Shown: in pieces, positions 60,803 through 64,000 of the stretch
How positions within the stretch are numbered: position 1 is the stretch's first letter
Layout of the letters: every line of letters begins with the position of its first letter
NCBI GenBank assembly: GCA_028455995.1
Contig: JABELC010000009.1
Location: 186,001-250,000 of the forward strand
Reading direction: 5' to 3'
Origin: Scleromitrula shiraiana
Taxonomy: Eukaryota > Ascomycota > Leotiomycetes > Helotiales > Sclerotiniaceae
DNA: 64,000 nt
Translations under genes and position numbers: made by a program
Notes under the pieces: generated by a model
Databases searched by the model: none
What the model was told of the DNA's origin: nothing
Seen by the model: the letters and a program-made list of their open reading frames with translations, nothing else

Positions 60803-63048
60803 AATGGAAATACTAGAGTCGCAAGCTAATAAACTTTATGATGGCGCCGGTTTAGGGCTGAATTAAACATACAAAATAGAGTACACAGTGTTTCAATGAA
60901 GATCTCAAAAGTGTAGGATTTGAAGTTATCACCAAGGCCAGATCATAAATCTTACATTAACCGAATATCACTGGTTGTTGGATTGGCTAACTAATTGCAG
61001 TAGAGGGGATATCTTCAAAACAGTAACTTGAAGGATCAGTTTCATGCCATTGCGGAATGGTAAACATAATTCGTTAATTCTATAGAGTATGAACATTGGG
61101 TGTGATTCTCATGGCCATTTCCTGATGTCACCGATCCATGGATGTTGCTGATTTTTGACCATACCCCGCAAATGCTTTGATACTCGAGTAAAAGTACGCA
61201 GCAACAACCAAAATCCCAAATCTTTGCATCTACACCCCTAAAATCAATTCGTAGCAAACGATTGAAAAGAAAAGTACAGATACATCTCGATATATACATT
61301 TCTACATAATGTACGTATTGCAGCTGAATGCACCGACGAATTCATCCATGTTCATCCATTCACCCATCCATCCACCCACCGATCCTTACGTCGTGTCTTA
61401 TCACATTATATCCCATCCTATCGTATCATATCGCATCATATCGCATCACATTGCATGGCATCGGTCGGTAAACGCGAACCAAGGCCAACCCAAACCGAAA
61501 CAGGTACGAGGTCCCCGCTCAACCATGTCCCAACCCCTCCCCATCTGCGTGTGCGGCCCGAAAAACAATCGCCCGTGTAACCATGCGGACGGAATTGAAT
61601 TTGTAAGGCCCTGCTATCTGCAGACTAGTCCATGATCTACACTTTGCATCGCATGAGGGGAAGGGCGTGCTTGATAATAAGAGCATGTGGTGGTGGTGTG
61701 GTCTGGTCTGGATAGGTACTGTAGGGTAAGTATATACATACAAGGAAGGACGGAACACAAGGTCCCGTTTCTTGGATGCAGGTCTAGAATTGTCTATGCA
61801 TGTATGCAATTATTTGCATCAAGGACTTTATTGGATCGTATTGGTTTGGTTTTATACGGACGATATGTTAGACTTCAACATTGGGAATTTTTGAACGCGA
61901 CGGTGTTTCTTGGCGATGTATGCACGTATGTGTGGCTTTTAGTACAACGGGAAAAAAGATGAAAAGATTACTGAAATCACTGTGAAGATGTGGAGGTTGT
62001 GCAACGAGAGATAGGTAATGAAGATGCGTGAGTCGATGGTATACGCTCCATTGAGAAGCCTCTTATAATGCCACAATACATACGCATGTTGTCGCCGGAA
62101 TACGAACTGATCAACGTTATCGGCAAATTTAAAGAAAACATCACGGATGTGTGTGTAGGTGGTTGATAATGATAGGATTATTGATACTATTATTATTGCA
62201 GACCGGCTAAAGCCTACTAACTATATACTTTGATAACCAACAATCTCTTTTTTTCTGTTTTTCCTTCCTTCTTCGTCTTACCATATGCTATCCTCGCCCC
62301 CTCCCTTCATATTAAGGAATAAAAATGTTGATGCGTTCAATGTCATTTCCGTCTCTTTTTGTATTTCGTATTCTGTAAAGATGTATTCGTATCCATGCCC
62401 AAATGCAGGTACCTAGAAGGTAACTAGGTACCAATACCAATTTTCTCTCCTAATCCAATCCAACTTCATTCAGATCCATCGATCAAAAGAAAATACTCAA
62501 ACTAGAACTCCTTCGTTGCATTGAACCGTATTGTATTGCATTACCACTTTTCAAAATCCAATCCCAAACGCCCGCTTTCCGTAACTCATCCATACCGACA
62601 GAAGACCTCCATACCCACCCCATTCATATACTGAAATATTGTCAAAATAAGATATGTAGCCAATTGCATTCCGACCCTTGATAGATAAATGTGTAGTAGA
62701 GCTATCAATACGCCCATGCATCGTTCATTAAAAACGTAAACTTTTTGCGCCGTAGCCTAAAGTGTCCGCCCAAATGGAAATCAATACATAATATAAGATG
62801 AATAACAAATAATCACAAAGGAAAAAGAGATCATATGAAGGAAAACGAATCGAAGATCGCGAACAGCCACCCATCCCCTTATGATGGTATCCGCTCGCTA
62901 TTGAATAGGAAAAAATGAACAACGTTGCATCCGTCCCCACGAGACTCCTGTTTGTGATGAATAACATCCTACACTAATATGCCACGCTATAATTCATGAC
63001 TGTTTCTTCTCAGTAGCTCCAATGCATCCGAGATGTCAGTCTCAACAA
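60803..63048. other. long intergenic region
   Basis: About 2.2 kb between minus-strand genes. It contains (ATCGC/ATCAT) pentamer-type repeats near 61410-61455, a small Cys-rich ORF at 61525-61635, and A/T-rich DNA to the next gene's 3' end. Several frames of 60-110 codons exist but are repeat-derived or lack support. Confidence 0.4.
61525..61635 (+). CDS. possible small Cys-rich ORF (36 aa)
   Basis: ATG 61525 to TGA 61633-61635 encodes 36 residues with four cysteines and a histidine (PICVCGPKNNRPC, then NHADG). There is no sign of expression and no known family; it may be a chance ORF. Confidence 0.15.
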   Translation: MSQPLPICVCGPKNNRPCNHADGIEFVRPCYLQTSP

Positions 63049-64000
63049 CTAATGCAATCCGCTTTCATCTTTCAATGCCCCTTCTCCGTTTCCATATGCA
63101 CCAGTATCGGAGAACATATCATATCCATGATGAGTGATATGATGTGGATGTCCCAAACTTCCTGTGCGTAATTGATTTCCTAATCCTGAACCGTTGTCAT
63201 AACTCTGAGTTTGACGGTTAGGAAGTCCGTCGAAGTTACTATGCATTGAATGCGCATGTGAAGGCAGCACTGCATTTTGTTGCGTGTTTGGCGGAGGCAA
63301 TTGGTACGAAGTTGGGCCAAAGGATTGAGATTGTGGTGAGGTGGTGTAGTAATTTGAAGTTGGAGAACTACTACTGACACCAGGAGTGATGAATGATGGA
63401 TGCCAATTAAAACTGCTAGGTTGTTGTTGTTGCTGAGGAGCTTGATAGTGAGATGTCATAGAACTGGCGCTCATCGATCGTTGCGAATGGTCGTGGAGAG
63501 TAGGTGTTTGATCAGAGAAGCTCAAGCGCGCCGCGAATGATCCACCCACATAAGATGACGTTCCATGTTCTTCGGATTGAGAATTGTATCGGCTTCGGGG
63601 AGGAATATTATATATGCTATCATGCTCACTGTGCTGAGATGGCTGTTGTTGTATCATGTTGGGTGAGACTAGAGAATGAGGAGTCAAAATAGTTGGAGAA
63701 TCTACTTCCTGTTGCATTTCGTCTTCTTCTAATTTCATACCCTCATCAGATTCATCGTCTGAAAAATCAACCGCGTTCCTGTCACCGTACATCACACTAA
63801 CGTATGTATCGGGGCCTGGAGAGTAACATTAATTTTTGCCTCATGCCTCGAGAGTGTATAATGCGCTACTTACTGCATTCCCCGTTTTTATATCGCTCTT
63901 CTTGTTTGGCAACCTTAAAGATCTCTTTCAAGAAGGGTTTCTTGGCTGCATTTTGAGGATGATCCTTGTCGTTGAACCAGGCTGACATGACTTCCATTGT
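63049..64000 (-). CDS. C-terminal part of a Q/H/S-rich probable transcriptional regulator (runs off window)
   Basis: Two exons are visible on the minus strand: 64000-63874 (continuing past the window edge) and 63815-63049, joined in phase with stop at 63049. The first visible part is a compact basic helix-like region (WFNDKDHPQNAAKKPFLKEI, then VAKQEERYKNGEC). An acidic patch (DFSDDESDEGMKLEEDEM) follows, then ~200 residues of low-complexity Gln/Ser/Pro/His with HPHHITHHG near the end. This profile (short basic conserved block, acidic patch, Q/H-rich tail) fits fungal transcription factors or developmental regulators. The DNA-binding domain, if any, lies outside, so the family stays unassigned. 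Confidence 0.7.

Noticed and set aside
61309..61635. 108-codon + frame starting near 61309
   Set aside because: The upstream half is encoded by ATCAT/ATCGC repeats; only the last 36 codons with their own ATG deserve mention.

Overview
The window looks like a nuclear chromosome segment from a filamentous ascomycete. Genes carry many short GT-AG introns, several with a CTAAC-type branch point. Recognisable products include Rad23, eIF6/Tif6, a Swi5-type recombination protein, a STE3-type pheromone receptor, a cytochrome P450, a LysM/CBM18 chitin-binding protein and a large GH18 chitinase. Composition, intron style and the STE3/LysM/chitinase repertoire are compatible with a Leotiomycete such as Botrytis/Sclerotinia and relatives. 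That placement is inference; no database search was possible.

Layout. 1-7.5 kb: the possible last exon of a truncated gene, then a long gene-poor, microsatellite-rich stretch. 7.5-24.5 kb: a housekeeping block on the + strand with a four-TM membrane protein, Rad23, an RGG/proline-rich nuclear-type protein, eIF6, and a Swi5-domain protein with an unusually long N-terminal part carrying about eight AT-hooks. 24.5-28.7 kb: non-coding DNA with ~200-230 bp tandem units that contain a hairpin, followed by a 29-bp minisatellite. 28.7-48.3 kb: an accessory island. It holds a divergent pair (LysM/CBM18 protein on -, chitinase on +), a decayed copy of the chitinase 3' end, three copies of an unrecognised gene family (two broken, one intact), and a broken CorA-like gene. 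49.2-64 kb: mostly minus-strand genes, namely an F-box/2EXR-like protein, the STE3 receptor, an HSL-type alpha/beta-hydrolase, a two-exon membrane protein with a coiled coil, a P450 with an acidic insert, and the C-terminal part of a Q/H/S-rich probable regulator running off the end.

Functional links. The LysM protein and the chitinase share one ~1.3 kb divergent promoter region and both act on chitin; LysM genes next to subgroup-C chitinases are a known fungal arrangement. The surrounding duplicated and broken genes mark this island as fast-turnover DNA. Rad23 (nucleotide-excision repair/proteasome shuttle) and Swi5 (Rad51/Dmc1 mediator) are DNA-maintenance genes in the conserved block.

Sequence-level signals not explained by genes: a recurrent switch inside exons from A/C-rich to G/T-rich third positions on the coding strand (eIF6, Swi5, STE3, esterase, P450), the hairpin-bearing repeats at 26.4-27.1 kb, and a cluster of three hairpins at 45.48-45.60 kb. 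Exon coordinates below were derived by eye from splice-site consensus and reading phase; they are internally phase-consistent but not verified with transcripts.
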